Notes: generated from the sequence alone by a model not told the origin. Counted from the stretch's first letter, positions 14,001-58,059 are shown. The stretch: 64,000 nucleotides of DNA from Anoplopoma fimbria (GCF_027596085.1 NC_072472.1:12944471-13008470); one strand, 5' to 3'. A program made the numbers and translations.

Positions 14001-16374
14001 AGATAGGAAGGAGCTGTTCCTTTCACTGCCCTGTAGGCTAGCACCAGAGTCTTAAACTGGATGCGAGCTCTTACAGGGAGCCAGTGTAGAGAACGTTTGC
14101 CATTTTTGAGAGGTCATAATCGGCTAGTTAACACATACAATATGTATTAAAAGATGCATTCTTCACCACAAAATCTATAACTATCTTAGTTCTGAACTCA
14201 AATTTGGTTAGTTATAATTCTGAAAAATTGAACATGATACTGGTCTGTTATTGGAATAACTGGCGTAAAAAAATCTGTTGGGTTGACTAGTTGTGAGCCA
14301 TTTGGCTGGTGTACATATTATGAAATTCAATGTGACCTTTTCTCCTTTTGGCAAGCTCTTTAATGTCCCCCTCCACTCAAAATGTGTTTCAGTTATTGAT
14401 GCTTCACTTAGATGTTTGGGCTTCACTGTGCAGAATGATGTATGTGCAGGGTTTGTTGTGTTACTTTGCGCTCTTCTTAAATCTGAGTTTAACATGTATG
14501 TACAGGCAGGATTTGTGACATTACAACTATTTTCGTCGAGCGATGTGGATACTTGAATCCTCCAGTGCACAAACACAGAGACATTTACTGAATTAATATC
14601 TTGTTCCACGCAGTTAAACTTTTGAAACGTTTGCATATTTTGATTTTTCAGTGAGGGAGAAAGAGTAGCTCTTAAGTAGGTGACTGAACCTTTTTTGTGG
14701 AAAAACCATATTAGACACCAAAAATGTATCAAAACAGAGTATTTAATAGGTTTTATATGCTGTATGTTATTATGAGTACTTATGTTATAAGTCTTAAAAC
14801 ATGTATGATTTGGATCTTCAATTTGATCAGAAACCCTAAATAGACTGTTTGGCAAGCTACTCGGTCACAAGGCACAACCAGCAGAGGGATATTTCACCTA
14901 AATGTACGCTTACAACCAAGAACGTTAAATTATTTAGGGTCATAATGACCCCATTTAGTTGTTAATATACAGTATGTTACTGCACCTTCATTATCAGATT
15001 GTCAAACATTATAGAATATATTTAAAAAAAATAAAAACCATGCTTTTAGTGTAAAAAAATAAGATGAATAAAGACCTGCATTTTTTTTAACTCTATCTCA
15101 AAATAGTCCGTATACAATGGTGCTGTATTGTATCTGATCCAGGACCAGTACTGCATGTAAACCTCGTCTATACCTCTCCAAGTTAGGAACAGGTGTCAGT
15201 GACACCAATTCTCAATTTATTCAGTCGATTACATTCACATATTAGAGTTTGACTCCAGTGTGAATCTAAGCCTGAAAATGAGACACTCGGATAATGAACA
15301 CAGCCCACAGCGTTCACCAGCCTCCTCCAGTCTAATCAAGTCCAGGTGAAGCTCCCTCACTCCTCTTTACTGCCCGCCATATAACAGCAGGACTGATGAT
15401 TACATCGCGCCCCCGCTGGCTACATTACATCCATCTCAGTGATGGATAGGATTCAGCTCTTTGTAAAGATCAGCTGGGGGAAGTAGTTTGAATGAAAATG
15501 CCCCAACAGGAGTGTGTCTGGTGGCCAGAGCAGTCTTCAGGGAGGAATCGATAATCTATTACTTTCAGCGTTTTGTGTGTCTGGGTGTGTGTGTAGACTT
15601 CTGTATAATGTAACTTGAAATCTGATTTCAATTGAAATTATTTAAATCCATCATACAAACACTCTGATGGCAAAGTCTGCTAAAAGTTGAGACATAATTC
15701 TAGTCATAATAATTATTGCATTTTTTTAAATATTTTGATAAAGTTATGATCACCAGCAAGACTCAAGACTTCAAGATTATGAATTAATAAATGTGAGTGT
15801 TTAATTTATCAGCTCAGAGGGCTCCCCTACATTTGAATTTCTGACTAATGTTCCAACCTTTGTTTTTCTGCATAGTAATTGGATTTGTCGACTCAAAACG
15901 GGCTGATAGGTGTTAACATTTATTTCCAATTAACCAGAGGGGAGAGAAGTTGTCAAAGTGTGTTTTGTCCTTTGATGCAGCCAGGTAACCTTTTCCTCCG
16001 TTCTGACAGATCCTCACTGACAGTATAACCCAGATAATATGGAGAGCAAGTAAAGCCATTATCCCAAGGCATAAAATACCTCTGAAGTGATCCCACATCG
16101 GTATAAAATCTACATAAAATAAAAAAAACTTTAAGGTCACAACATCTGTATTTGCACAGGGTACCTGGAACAACATGTGGTGACAGGTGCTCTTCTATCT
16201 CTTGTATAAAATGGAACAATTAATATTCACAACACTTGGTTGAATTGAGACAGGCCAACACAACACCGTGCGTAAACAGCTGTTGCGCTTACCGATTCGG
16301 AGGACTTGTGTTGAGCTCAGACAGAGCTGCGCTGCAAGGAGAAGACGGAAGAAAAGTCTCTTTCTTTCCTCCAT
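1935..16374 (-). CDS. grik1: GRIK1, kainate-type ionotropic glutamate receptor, 5' part (exons 1-8 of a longer gene)
   Basis: Subunit of a tetrameric kainate-gated cation channel of the neuronal plasma membrane. The visible coding exons, in transcript order, are 16374-16293, 8026-7859, 7207-6950, 5726-5545, 4619-4566, 4279-4109, 3990-3847 and 2042-1935, total 1167 nt or 389 residues. They give a signal peptide and the complete amino-terminal, LIVBP-like domain that controls subunit assembly. Diagnostic strings are [20 protein letters not shown] and [15 protein letters not shown]. As recalled, GRIK2 has [20 protein letters not shown] at the first, so GRIK1 fits better than GRIK2. The ligand-binding, pore (including the Q/R editing site) and C-terminal exons would lie to the left of position 1, so the gene is cut by the window edge. 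All junctions have GT/AG ends and matching phases, and no stop or frameshift is seen. The paralogue call is by recall of vertebrate sequences, not by a search. Confidence 0.95.
2335..2490 (+). repeat. Teleost interspersed repeat fragment
   Basis: Contains GGGGAGTTTTTCCTGTGCCG, TTGTAAAGCCCTCTGAGGCA and GATTCTGGGCTATACAAAAT and ends in a TTGAATTGAAT tail. This combination is recalled as an abundant 3' end of retroposon copies in many fish genomes. The family name and exact limits are not certain. Confidence 0.7.
3847..3990 (-). CDS. grik1: GRIK1 coding exon 7
   Basis: Residues about 306-353, [17 protein letters not shown] then [20 protein letters not shown] and FMNLFKE. The acceptor is CTCCGCAG|ACAG and the donor AAGAG|GTCGGT; 48 codons, phase 0. 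The cysteine in SSLQC corresponds to a disulphide cysteine of the family. Confidence 0.94.
4109..4279 (-). CDS. grik1: GRIK1 coding exon 6
   Basis: Residues about 249-305, from [20 protein letters not shown] to GLMDGIMT. The acceptor is CTCAAAG|GATT and the donor GACT|GTAAGC; 57 codons, phase 0. NMT is a conserved N-glycosylation sequon of the domain. Confidence 0.95.
4566..4619 (-). CDS. grik1: GRIK1 coding exon 5 (54-nt exon)
   Basis: An 18-codon exon reading [18 protein letters not shown], equivalent to the [15 protein letters not shown] segment of kainate receptors. The acceptor is TTTGCAG|CTCT, the donor CTTTG|GTGAGT, phase 0 on both sides. It is too short to show as an open frame and was placed by splice sites and motif. 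Confidence 0.93.
4693..4890 (-). repeat. Arm B of the 198-bp inverted duplication (GRIK1 intron 4)
   Basis: Reverse complement of 655-852, lying between GRIK1 exons 4 and 5. Together the arms flank exons 5, 6, 7 and 8. The two differences are at the CACWCCAGTG and CTGAGGGRAGG positions. High identity means the duplication is recent or is maintained by gene conversion. Confidence 0.93.
5545..5726 (-). CDS. grik1: GRIK1 coding exon 4 (amino-terminal domain)
   Basis: Residues about 170-230, [20 protein letters not shown] then the [20 protein letters not shown] segment and LLKQ. A run of ten T (minus strand) lies just upstream of the TTTGTAG|GTCT acceptor. The donor is AACAG|GTTTGA, phase 0. It matches the known family exon between the STG and ILKQ boundaries. 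Confidence 0.95.
6950..7207 (-). CDS. grik1: GRIK1 coding exon 3 (amino-terminal domain)
   Basis: Residues about 84-169. It carries [20 protein letters not shown], the paralogue-diagnostic [20 protein letters not shown], and ends VVYEDSTG. The acceptor is CCACTAG|TGTG and the donor CACAG|GTAGGG; phase 1 in and out. This is the best-conserved exon in the visible part of the gene and the main basis for choosing GRIK1. Confidence 0.96.
7859..8026 (-). CDS. grik1: GRIK1 coding exon 2 (start of amino-terminal domain)
   Basis: Residues about 28-83. It contains [20 protein letters not shown] and [20 protein letters not shown], the first beta-alpha units of the LIVBP-like domain, with an N-glycosylation sequon at NTT. 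The acceptor is TGTGCAG|GTGG and the donor AGAG|GTAGGA; it is phase 1 on both sides. It lacks a long open frame of its own and was found by reading the reverse strand for the family motif. Confidence 0.93.
8333..8356. repeat. (AATG)6 microsatellite
   Basis: Six perfect AATG units in GRIK1 intron 1. Confidence 0.95.
10498..10546. repeat. GT/GC-rich alternating microsatellite
   Basis: Interrupted (GT)n with GCGT units, alternating purine-pyrimidine, in GRIK1 intron 1. Confidence 0.85.
13411..14095 (-). mobile_element. 5'-truncated L2-clade LINE, copy 1 (in GRIK1 intron 1)
   Basis: On the minus strand the element ends with AAGTCGCTTTGGATAAAAGC, GTCTGCTAAATGACTG and a (TGTAA)n tail, the typical 3' end of fish L2-like LINEs. 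Upstream an open piece (13754-14044) encodes [20 protein letters not shown], the end of the reverse transcriptase ORF. Similarity to copy 2 stops at about 14095, the truncation point. It is not functional. Confidence 0.85.
16293..16374 (-). CDS. grik1: GRIK1 coding exon 1 (signal peptide)
   Basis: Starts at the ATG at 16374 and reads MEERKRLFF followed by a hydrophobic core (LLLAAQLCL) and STQVLRIG. This is a classical signal peptide with a basic n-region, ending in the VLRIG string that begins mature kainate receptors. The frame stays open upstream to about 16479, but no earlier in-frame ATG is present, which decides the start. The donor is ATCG|GTAAGC, phase 1. The surrounding 16.2-16.75 kb is richer in CG dinucleotides than the neighbouring DNA, which fits a promoter-proximal exon. 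Confidence 0.9.
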
Positions 16375-17630
16375 AGTGCTCCAGGCGAACTCACCGCGGG
16401 TATTGACACCATGACAGAAAGAAACGGTCTCTATCCAAGCGCTGAAACACCTGACGTGCCATGCCAGCGCGCAATACAAGTTGTATTCCCAATTCGATCC
16501 TTTGCACTCCGCATCACCCCGTCCGCACCAAATGAACGATAAATGATGTCTACCAGTGACGTGGATCCCAACTTTCCACTACAAAATCAATCCCACTAAC
16601 ATGTTCTGTGCAACAACAACAAAGAACTGGCGGCGAAGAAACGGTGAGGCAGAGGATGCGCGTCCACTTTTAATCACTAGTCAGGCAGGAGCTGAGGAGA
16701 GTGGTGGGAGTGGATCAGTGCAACGCACGCCGAAATGTAATTGATTTCCGGTACGCCTTTTCAAAATAGAAATTATATATATATTTAATTAGGGGAGAAC
16801 TGGGTGGGTCGTCACACTTTTAACTGTATTTAAATGGTTCAAATACTGGTTCAAACACTATTGGGTTGGTTGTTCCAATATTCTTTTTTTTATTATTATT
16901 TTGAAGGGGAAAATTAAAATGAGGGTACTCTTAAAAATGTATTTGAAAAGTTTCTATTGAAATCCAGCAACCCAACACTTCCCTCCTGCATAGGGAAACA
17001 TAATCAAGAAAAATCATTCCTTAATGTTCATTTTTCCTTATCAAGTAATAGACAACCAACCCTGAAGAGAATCTCCAACTGGGAGTTGTTGCTAGAGACT
17101 CAGCTAAGAACCACATGTTATAGCCCAGCTAAAAAAAGTCTAAACTAGAGCTTTCCCTTCATATTATATTATTAACCAATTGTGTAAAAGCCCAGATAGG
17201 GAAATAGAAGAGCGGGGTATTTACATTTTGAAATGAAAAACAAAAAGTTCTCTCACCTCAATGTCAAGTGCCTTAAAAGTCCTCTGACCCCAATTCTGAA
17301 AAATGTCAGTAGGTCCTACCAACGTTTTTTTCCTGCGCCCTTTTGGGAGGAGATCTAATGGGTATGCAACCACCTGTTCTCCCATAATAACCTTTACCTT
17401 GATTTATTGAGGAAGTAGACACGTCAAGGCATTTAATCAGTGTTTTTGTTATTCTACTGTTCAAAGAAATGATGGAAAGTTTGTGACCCCTAAAAGCTCA
17501 TGTTGCATATATGTAGCTTACTTCGGCTACAGCTGTTCTCATTGTATATTTAAACACCTTGTTTTTACTTTATTCAGTCAAGATTTGCTCCGTTTGTAGC
17601 AAAAATGATGGTCATCTATTTGTAAATATA

Positions 17631-18815
17631 TTACATTACATTACATTACAGTCATTTAGCAGACGCTTTTATCCAAAGCGACTTACAGGAAGTGTATTCA
17701 ACATAGGTATTCAAGAGAACTACTAGTCACCAGAAGTCATAAGTGCATCTCCTTTCTTAAACAAGCATCTTAAAGCATAAACCAGAGCAAAAGTATAGTG
17801 CAGAGGCAAATTACTACGAAAACAATAATTGCAACAGACTAATACGAATACAATAAGTGCTACAAACTACTACGAATAGGATAAGTGCAGTAAACGAATA
17901 CGAATTCAATAAGTGCAGCGAACTGATACGAATACAGTGAGTGCAACAACTAATACGAATGCAATAAGTGCTACGAGGAAGGCTCAGGGTAGTGCTTCTT
18001 GAAGAGGTGAGTTTTCAGCCTGCGCCGAAAGATGGGCAGCGACTCTGCTGTCCTGACGTCAGTGGGGAGTTCATTCCACCACTGAGGGGCCAGGACAGAA
18101 AAAGCTGTGACCGGGTGGATCGACCGCAGGGACCTCTGAGCGACGGGGCAACCAATCGCCCGAGGCAGCAGAGCGAAGTGGTCGGGCGGGGGTGTAGGGC
18201 TTGACCAAGGCCTGGAGATAGGAAGGAGCTGTTCCTTTCACTGCCCTGTAGGCTAGCACCAGAGTCTTAAACTGGATGCGAGCTCTTACAGGGAGCCAGT
18301 GTAGAGAACGGAGAAGGGAAGTTGTGTGGGAGAACTTGGGGCGATTGAACACCAGACGTGCTGCAGCTTTCTGGACAAGCTCCAGAGGTCTGATGGCCGA
18401 CGCCGGGGCTCCAGCAAGTAGTGAGTTGCAGTAGTCCAGGCGGGAGATGACCAGAGCCTGGATGAGCACCTGCGCCGTCTCGTCAGTGAGGAAGGGGCGA
18501 ATCCTCCTGATGTTGTAGAGGAGGAATCTGCAGGAGCGTGTGACCGATGCAATGTTTGCTGAGAACGACAGTTGGTCGTCCAGGGTCACACCCAGATTCC
18601 TCACAGTCCGAGTTGGCGTCACCACGGCATCATCAATGGTGATGGACAGGTCTCGGTGCGGGCAACCCTTCCCCGGGAGGAACAGTAGCTCGGTTTTGTC
18701 CAGGTTGAGCTTCAGGTGGTGTGTCGCCATCCACTTCGAGATGTCAGCCAAGCACGCAGCAATGCGTGCTTGGCTGACATGCTTGATGACAAGCTTGATG
18801 GCTTGGCGTGCTTGA
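17631..18815 (-). mobile_element. 5'-truncated L2-clade LINE, copy 2 (intergenic)
   Basis: Same family and orientation as copy 1, with the same 3' end and (TGTAA)n tail at 17631. The 18071-18780 part encodes the C-terminal half of a non-LTR reverse transcriptase: ADISKWMATHHLKLNLDKTE, VRNLGVTLDDQLSF, SRLDYCNSLLAGAPASAIRP and [20 protein letters not shown]. The frame is lost after about codon 195 by a small indel relative to copy 1. The catalytic YADD region and the endonuclease are absent, so it is dead on arrival. The 5' edge is blurred by a fold-back repeat. Confidence 0.88.
18741..18780. repeat. Perfect 18-bp inverted repeat at LINE 5' end
   Basis: Arms 18741-18758 and 18763-18780 are exact reverse complements with the 4-base loop GCAA. 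One arm is ordinary LINE coding sequence (…CLADISK); the other has been added beyond it. This looks like a template-switch or fold-back at the 5' truncation point. Confidence 0.9.
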
Positions 18816-18830
18816 TATTAAATCAAGTAA

Positions 18831-19197
18831 TCCATCCATCCATTTTCCATAACCTGCTTATCCAGTTAAGGGTCGCAGGGGTGCTGGAGCCGATCCCAGC
18901 TGTCAATGGGTGAAGGCAGGGTTCACCCTGGACAGGTCGCCAGTCTGTCGCAGGGCTGACATATAGAGACAAACAACCATTCACACTCACATCCACACCT
19001 ACGGGCAATTTAGAGTCTTCAATGCACCTAAGCTGCATGTCTTTGGACTGTGGGAGGAAGCCGGAGAACCCGGAGAGAACCCACGCTGACACGGAGAGAA
19101 CATGCAAACTCCACACAGAAGGTTGTCCAGCCCGGGAATTGAACCCAGGCCCCTCTTGCTGTGAGGCGACAGTGCCACTACACCACCATGCAGCCCC
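18831..19197 (-). mobile_element. tRNA-derived SINE with target-site duplication
   Basis: The minus strand begins GGGGCTGCATGG, then an A box (TGGTGTAGTGGC, 19174-19185) and a B box (GGTTCAATTCC, 19135-19145) at tRNA-like spacing. The body includes GTGGAGTTTGCATGTTCTCT and the 3' end is (GGAT)n. Perfect 13-bp duplications TTAAATCAAGTAA flank it at 18818-18830 and 19198-19210. This pattern, including the CTCACAGCAAGA stretch, is recalled as very abundant in fish. Confidence 0.88.
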
Positions 19198-22100
19198 TTA
19201 AATCAAGTAATGTTGTTTCTATATATTTTCCAAAATGATAGGTATCTTATCTTTTTGATGGAGCAGTATTTACACTGATTGTAGCCGTGGTCTATTCTGG
19301 TTATCTGTGGATAGTTTGGCTCCATTCGGTTGGGATTAAGGAGCAGATGGATTGGCAGTGGCTCTCTCCACCGGTCCTGATGAGAGGAGAATAATCTTCA
19401 GGTTACAGGGCAGATGCCAGATTATCTCTCACTGCAGACAAGCAAGGTCTTTATCAGACTGGGTCACTGGACGTCTTCCCATCCACAAATAAGGACAACA
19501 GGACATCTGAATTTATTTAAAATAAAAGAGTCAGCTGATGTGCTTTAACATCCAGCTTCAGACATAAACAAATCGAAACTAAAAATAATTTATTATTATT
19601 TTATTATTCTTTTATTTTGTTATTGGAGTAGCATAACACATAGATTTATGTGGATAGGCGACATCAACTCACTACTGGATTTCTGAAGCTTGTTAACTCT
19701 ACACTGTTGTGCGATTCTGTGACATTTGAAAAAGGCTAAGAGTCCAGGTGCACGACATCTCACAGTCTTGCTCTCCTCAAGCAAATTCTGCATTACGTCA
19801 GAACTGACATTTTGTTTGTTACAATGTTTGGGAACTCTCTCAAAGCTGGCAGCCAAACTGAGTTGAAAAAAAACCTGCCATCTTCAACCTGACAAACAGC
19901 CTATGGACAAACTTAATTAACTTGGGAATGACCATCCAGCCTCTCCAGAAGGAGTCCTTGGGCAGGAGCCCTAACACCAAACTTGCCTGATATGAATACT
20001 GAACAGAATTGTCTCTCTGTGGAGCGTCTGATAAATGGCATGCATGTAAATGTCTGCTAAAGCTGCAAAATAAGGACTACTTCACATTAAATTAAAGAAT
20101 ACATTATAAAATAGAGAATTTTCTTCAAACAGTGTTGGCCCATTCTGATTAGCTGAATTTAATTTCAAAGAAATGTCTTAATTTACTGTACATTTTTGAG
20201 TCTAAATTACTTTTAAATGACTGTGTGATATATTTGACTTTATATCAGGCATCAGCTTTATTAAATCAAGCCTCCACTTTCTTTTAAAGTTTCAACTGCC
20301 TCTAGTTTCAGAATATTTGTTCAGTTATCCATCAAAACTAATTTGTCTTTATGTCATCCTTTGTAATACCTGGAATCCAACATAACACAATTTAAGACAG
20401 CAACTGAATCTGCAAAATCATCTGGCATCTGTCATTTTTATTTGATCAGCTGAATGTGATCTTACAACAACCTCTGTGAGTTCATAATAAGGTGTCCCTG
20501 TGAAGGAGAACATTTGGTTAGCTCTCCATCAGTATTGTAGAAGAGGGAAAGCAGACCTTTGACTTCATTCATGTGTGTTAAATGAAAAATAATTAGCACT
20601 CTCACACAAAACTAAATTTAGAAAATTTATTTTAACCATAAAAATGATAATACTCCACAATTTTATGTACGAACACAGTTTTAAAAGTACAAAGGGAGGA
20701 GTCAAAGGGGTTCTCACAGGATTTGCCTCCAAGGCCAGGTGATTGTGTCTCACAGTCTGAGCATCCATAATGGGCATCATCACCCAGAAAGCTAAATTCT
20801 AAGAAACCAGCATCATAATAAAAAGACAATAATAAGAACATCCAAAGTGTATTATTTCCCTCCACTGACCCCACACTCGTAAGTCAGAGTAGCTCTCAGA
20901 TTTCCCCCCCTCACTGTTAGGTATTAAGTGCATGTTCAATACATCCATTAAGGTGCGCATGATGGTGTTGAGCTCAGCAATGGGGGGGGGGAGAGTTGTT
21001 GTGATGACATAGTGAAACAGCACAGCCTGGTGGAAAAAAGGAAGAAATGCAGGAGGGGGAAAGTGGAACTATAGTAATGATTGACGTCAAATGTCATGGA
21101 TGTAAAGTCTCAGCCAGCTTCTCCGTGGTTGTGATGCTGCTTGACATGACAAAGGTCAAAGGAGCTGGAGAGAGAGAGAAGATGATGATGATGATGTCTG
21201 AATCGGTCAGAGGATGACAGGTAAACTGCATGATTGCCCTTCTCTGTGGAGTTTCAGTCCAGTCACTAACATGGCTGTATTGAAAACCTCCTTTCAAGAA
21301 AAAAAAAAAAAAAAAGTCAAGTAAAACAGGATTGTTGGAGGAATTATTATGCCATTTCAATGACTCAAGGTATGGCATATTGAATGATATGGGACATGAT
21401 GAGAGCATGGCCTCTGGGGCAGGAGTGGATCTAGTATATCAATGACATTGATGAGTCCATTATTTACCAAAATGACAATGGAGTGTTATTTGAGGAACAA
21501 AACTGGAGACTGGATATTCATTTGAAGGGCACAAGCGATGGCTCTCTCAAGCCTGTTTCCGGCACCAAACCCACAAAATGTGGTTTGTAACACTGGGCAG
21601 CCGAGTGTGGTGTAAACATTAAAAATTACAGTAAAAAGGCAATAATTAAATAAAGAATTGGTAGACTACCTTGTAAAAGAATATCCTAGGAGACAAAAGT
21701 GAGCTTCAAAATGTTTCATACGAGGTTAACAGCACTCTATTGTACTCCTGACTTTACACCAATGTGCAGCTGATATTAAGTTAAAACAATAAAAAGCACA
21801 ATAAAGCTAGTTTGATCATCTCACCATCTTCTTACACAGCAGTCATTAAGCCAAAAGCCCCTGAAGAGAAGTTCAGTAACACACAGCCCTTGAGTGTTAA
21901 AGTACAAACACAGTTTCTGAATCAGAAAAATATAACACCCACATTCCTGTGTTGAAAAATAGACATTTTTGGCCACAAGATCACAGTTCAGTGATGATGT
22001 CTCTTCAGTACAATGTGTGCACAGTACAGCTACCTATAGCGTCTCTGTGTCTGTGCTCTTGTGTACGTTATGCACTTACAGTGTACATACACACACTTGC

Positions 22101-22466
22101 TTTTGTACTTGCGTGCACATGCGGTGCTGTTGTGTTCATATGTTCACATACAATTCCACAGGTGTGTGTATTGCCTGGGTGTATGTCTAAAAACAGTGAG
22201 GACCAACTTTTCCTTACTCGCTGTGTTCAGTACTTTAGGATTGTCAGTACAACAAGGATGCAGGTTAGGTGGGAAGAGGAGGGTTGTGTAGTGACACAGG
22301 GAGGAATGGCTGAGGTTCAATACCTTCTATACGAATACCTCCAAATTCAACATATTTAAAGCTTGTAACTAATCTCTCTCCCATTTCCTTGCCCTCCTAC
22401 TTTATGTAAAAGTAGAAGAGGCCTCCCTTTGTCTCCTTTCTTCATCTCGTTTTCCATAATTCCCAC

Positions 22467-56450
<33,984 letters not shown>

Positions 56451-56527
56451 GATTCAACTGTAGATTAAGGATGAAACACATTCTTTAAGTTTGTATATAT
56501 AAGTGGATTTCTTTCTATCATTTAAAG

Positions 56528-56876
56528 CAGTGGTTCTCAAATGGGGGTACGTGTACCCCTGGGGGTACATGAAGGCACTCCAGGGGGTACTTGAGATTTT
56601 TAAAGAATATATTTAAAATTAGCATCCATTCAAAAATCCTTTCAAAATAGTTATTTAATAAATATTCAATAAAATATAAGTGTAAGTTCATGAACTGAAT
56701 TCAATGCCACAATGCAATCTTCAGTGTTGACAGTTTAATAAATCAGACACTGATGGCACAGCGCTGTGTATTCCATCTTTTTTTCAACCAAAAATTCTTT
56801 GCGCTGGTTAGGGGGTACTTGGCTGAAAAAATATTTCACAGGGGGTACATCACTGAAAAAAGGTTGAGAACCACTG
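56528..56876. mobile_element. Non-autonomous hAT (Charlie-type) MITE
   Basis: A 349-bp element with 13-bp perfect terminal inverted repeats CAGTGGTTCTCAA and an 8-bp target duplication ATTTAAAG at 56520-56527 and 56877-56884. Inside are repeated GGGGGTAC motifs. Terminal sequence and 8-bp duplication are diagnostic of the hAT superfamily. There is no transposase. It sits 71 bp upstream of the TIAM1 first coding exon acceptor. Confidence 0.95.
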
Positions 56877-57888
56877 ATTTAAAGATATGTACTTTTAAAT
56901 CATTACTAAATTGTAGGCTTTGTCCTCTAATGGCATTGGCACGTTTACGCAGAAAACCAGGTCAATCTCTGTGCTGGATGAGTGAGTAACATTTGATGGT
57001 CCATTAACTAATGCTGATATGTCAGAGGTATCCAGGATCTCTTTAAATGGCTTGTTGAGATCAGCTGTCAGGCAGACGACATCAAGGATCAGGTATCCAT
57101 AATGGAGGTGGAGGTTCCCTTGCCAGTTATGGGCTACGTAAACTGACCTGAATATTTGGTAATTTGCTTAGCTTAACACACTTCAGTGGGGTAGCACAGG
57201 GACACAAAGTTAATTAAAAATTGATTTAGAGCATAAACACATCTAATCTTTCATACAGAGGCTTCCTGGGGGTTTTCTGCTGTTGTCCGATCCAATGTTA
57301 TTTTTTAAATTGCAATTTAATTTAAGTTGTGTAAATATAAATTTTGATGAACTGAATTCTTTGAAACTTTACTGCGCACTGCAGCAGAATGAATGTCTAT
57401 TGGCTTGTTTGATATAAGGATGGATCGCCTGATACTTTCTGCAGCACTTCTCCCACTCAGTGGTGTTAAAATTATTCATTAGCAATATTCCCTAAAGAGT
57501 TAAATCTGTTTTTAACTGCTGATGGTAAAGTTATTCCAGCATCCTGCATCGCCTCATGCTCTCTGTTATATAAGCACATGAAGCTGCTGAGTCAAATGCT
57601 GTCAGATCAGTTGGTCCTCCGTGAGTCACACATCATCAAACCCACACCATCAGGTTCTCAGTGTGGGCTCAAACTGCAGAGAGCAACGAACAAAATCTCT
57701 TCTAACAAGTATAAAATCTATAACAAATCATTTAATCTTGTATTAAGGACAAAAACCTCTAAGAATCATTCTTTTCAGTTAAGTTAGTAAAACTAAAGTA
57801 GCAAAGTAGAAGCATTAAAATATACTGGATTTAACAGTTCTATACAAAATCTAATTACTGTTGTATTGCTGTGCTTTTTCACAGTTAT

Positions 57889-57945
57889 AAGATAAGATAA
57901 GATAATCCTTTATTAGTCCCGCAGCGGGACCAAGGTTTACAAACT
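57889..57945. repeat. Short GATAA-type fish repeat fragment
   Basis: Contains AGATAAGATAAGATAATCCT followed by TTATTAGTCCCGCAGCGGGA, a sequence recalled as a common interspersed fragment in fish. It abuts the donor of the candidate 5' exon at 57954. Family unknown. Confidence 0.5.
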
Positions 57946-57953
57946 GTGGTTAC

Positions 57954-58059
57954 CTGTGGTTGAGCAGCCGCATCATCAATTGCTCCACATCAGCGCGCTG
58001 TCATCTCTCACCGACCGCACGATCTTCCACACATTCTCAAACGGCGGTGTCAGATTGCC
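57954..58059 (-). other. Candidate non-coding 5' exon of TIAM1
   Basis: A 106-nt segment bounded by a strong pyrimidine tract and acceptor (GTTCCTCTCAG|GGC) and a donor (CCACAG|GTAACC). It is relatively CG-rich. Read from the acceptor it gives an open stretch of 27 codons and then TGA. It fits as a 5'-UTR exon because the first coding exon has its acceptor 7 nt before the ATG and so needs an upstream partner. No transcript evidence is available; an unrelated conserved exon is possible. Confidence 0.5.

Larger units (their letters stand above)
8027..16292. other. GRIK1 intron 1
   Basis: 8.3 kb between the signal-peptide exon and exon 2. It holds the LINE copy at 13411-14095, two microsatellites and an unexplained open frame at 14208-14855. 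First introns of this size often carry regulatory elements, but none could be named from sequence. Confidence 0.85.
16375..22466. other. Intergenic region between GRIK1 5' end and TIAM1 3' end
   Basis: Because both genes run leftwards, this interval must hold the GRIK1 promoter and 5' UTR (from 16375) and the TIAM1 3' UTR (down from 22466). It contains the LINE copy 2 and the SINE. Several short open frames have no protein-like composition. No clear TATA box or poly(A) site was chosen. Confidence 0.8.

Noticed and set aside
21949..22359. 136-codon plus-strand frame with many Cys and Val
   Set aside because: Overlaps the likely TIAM1 3' UTR in antisense and is driven by TG-rich sequence.
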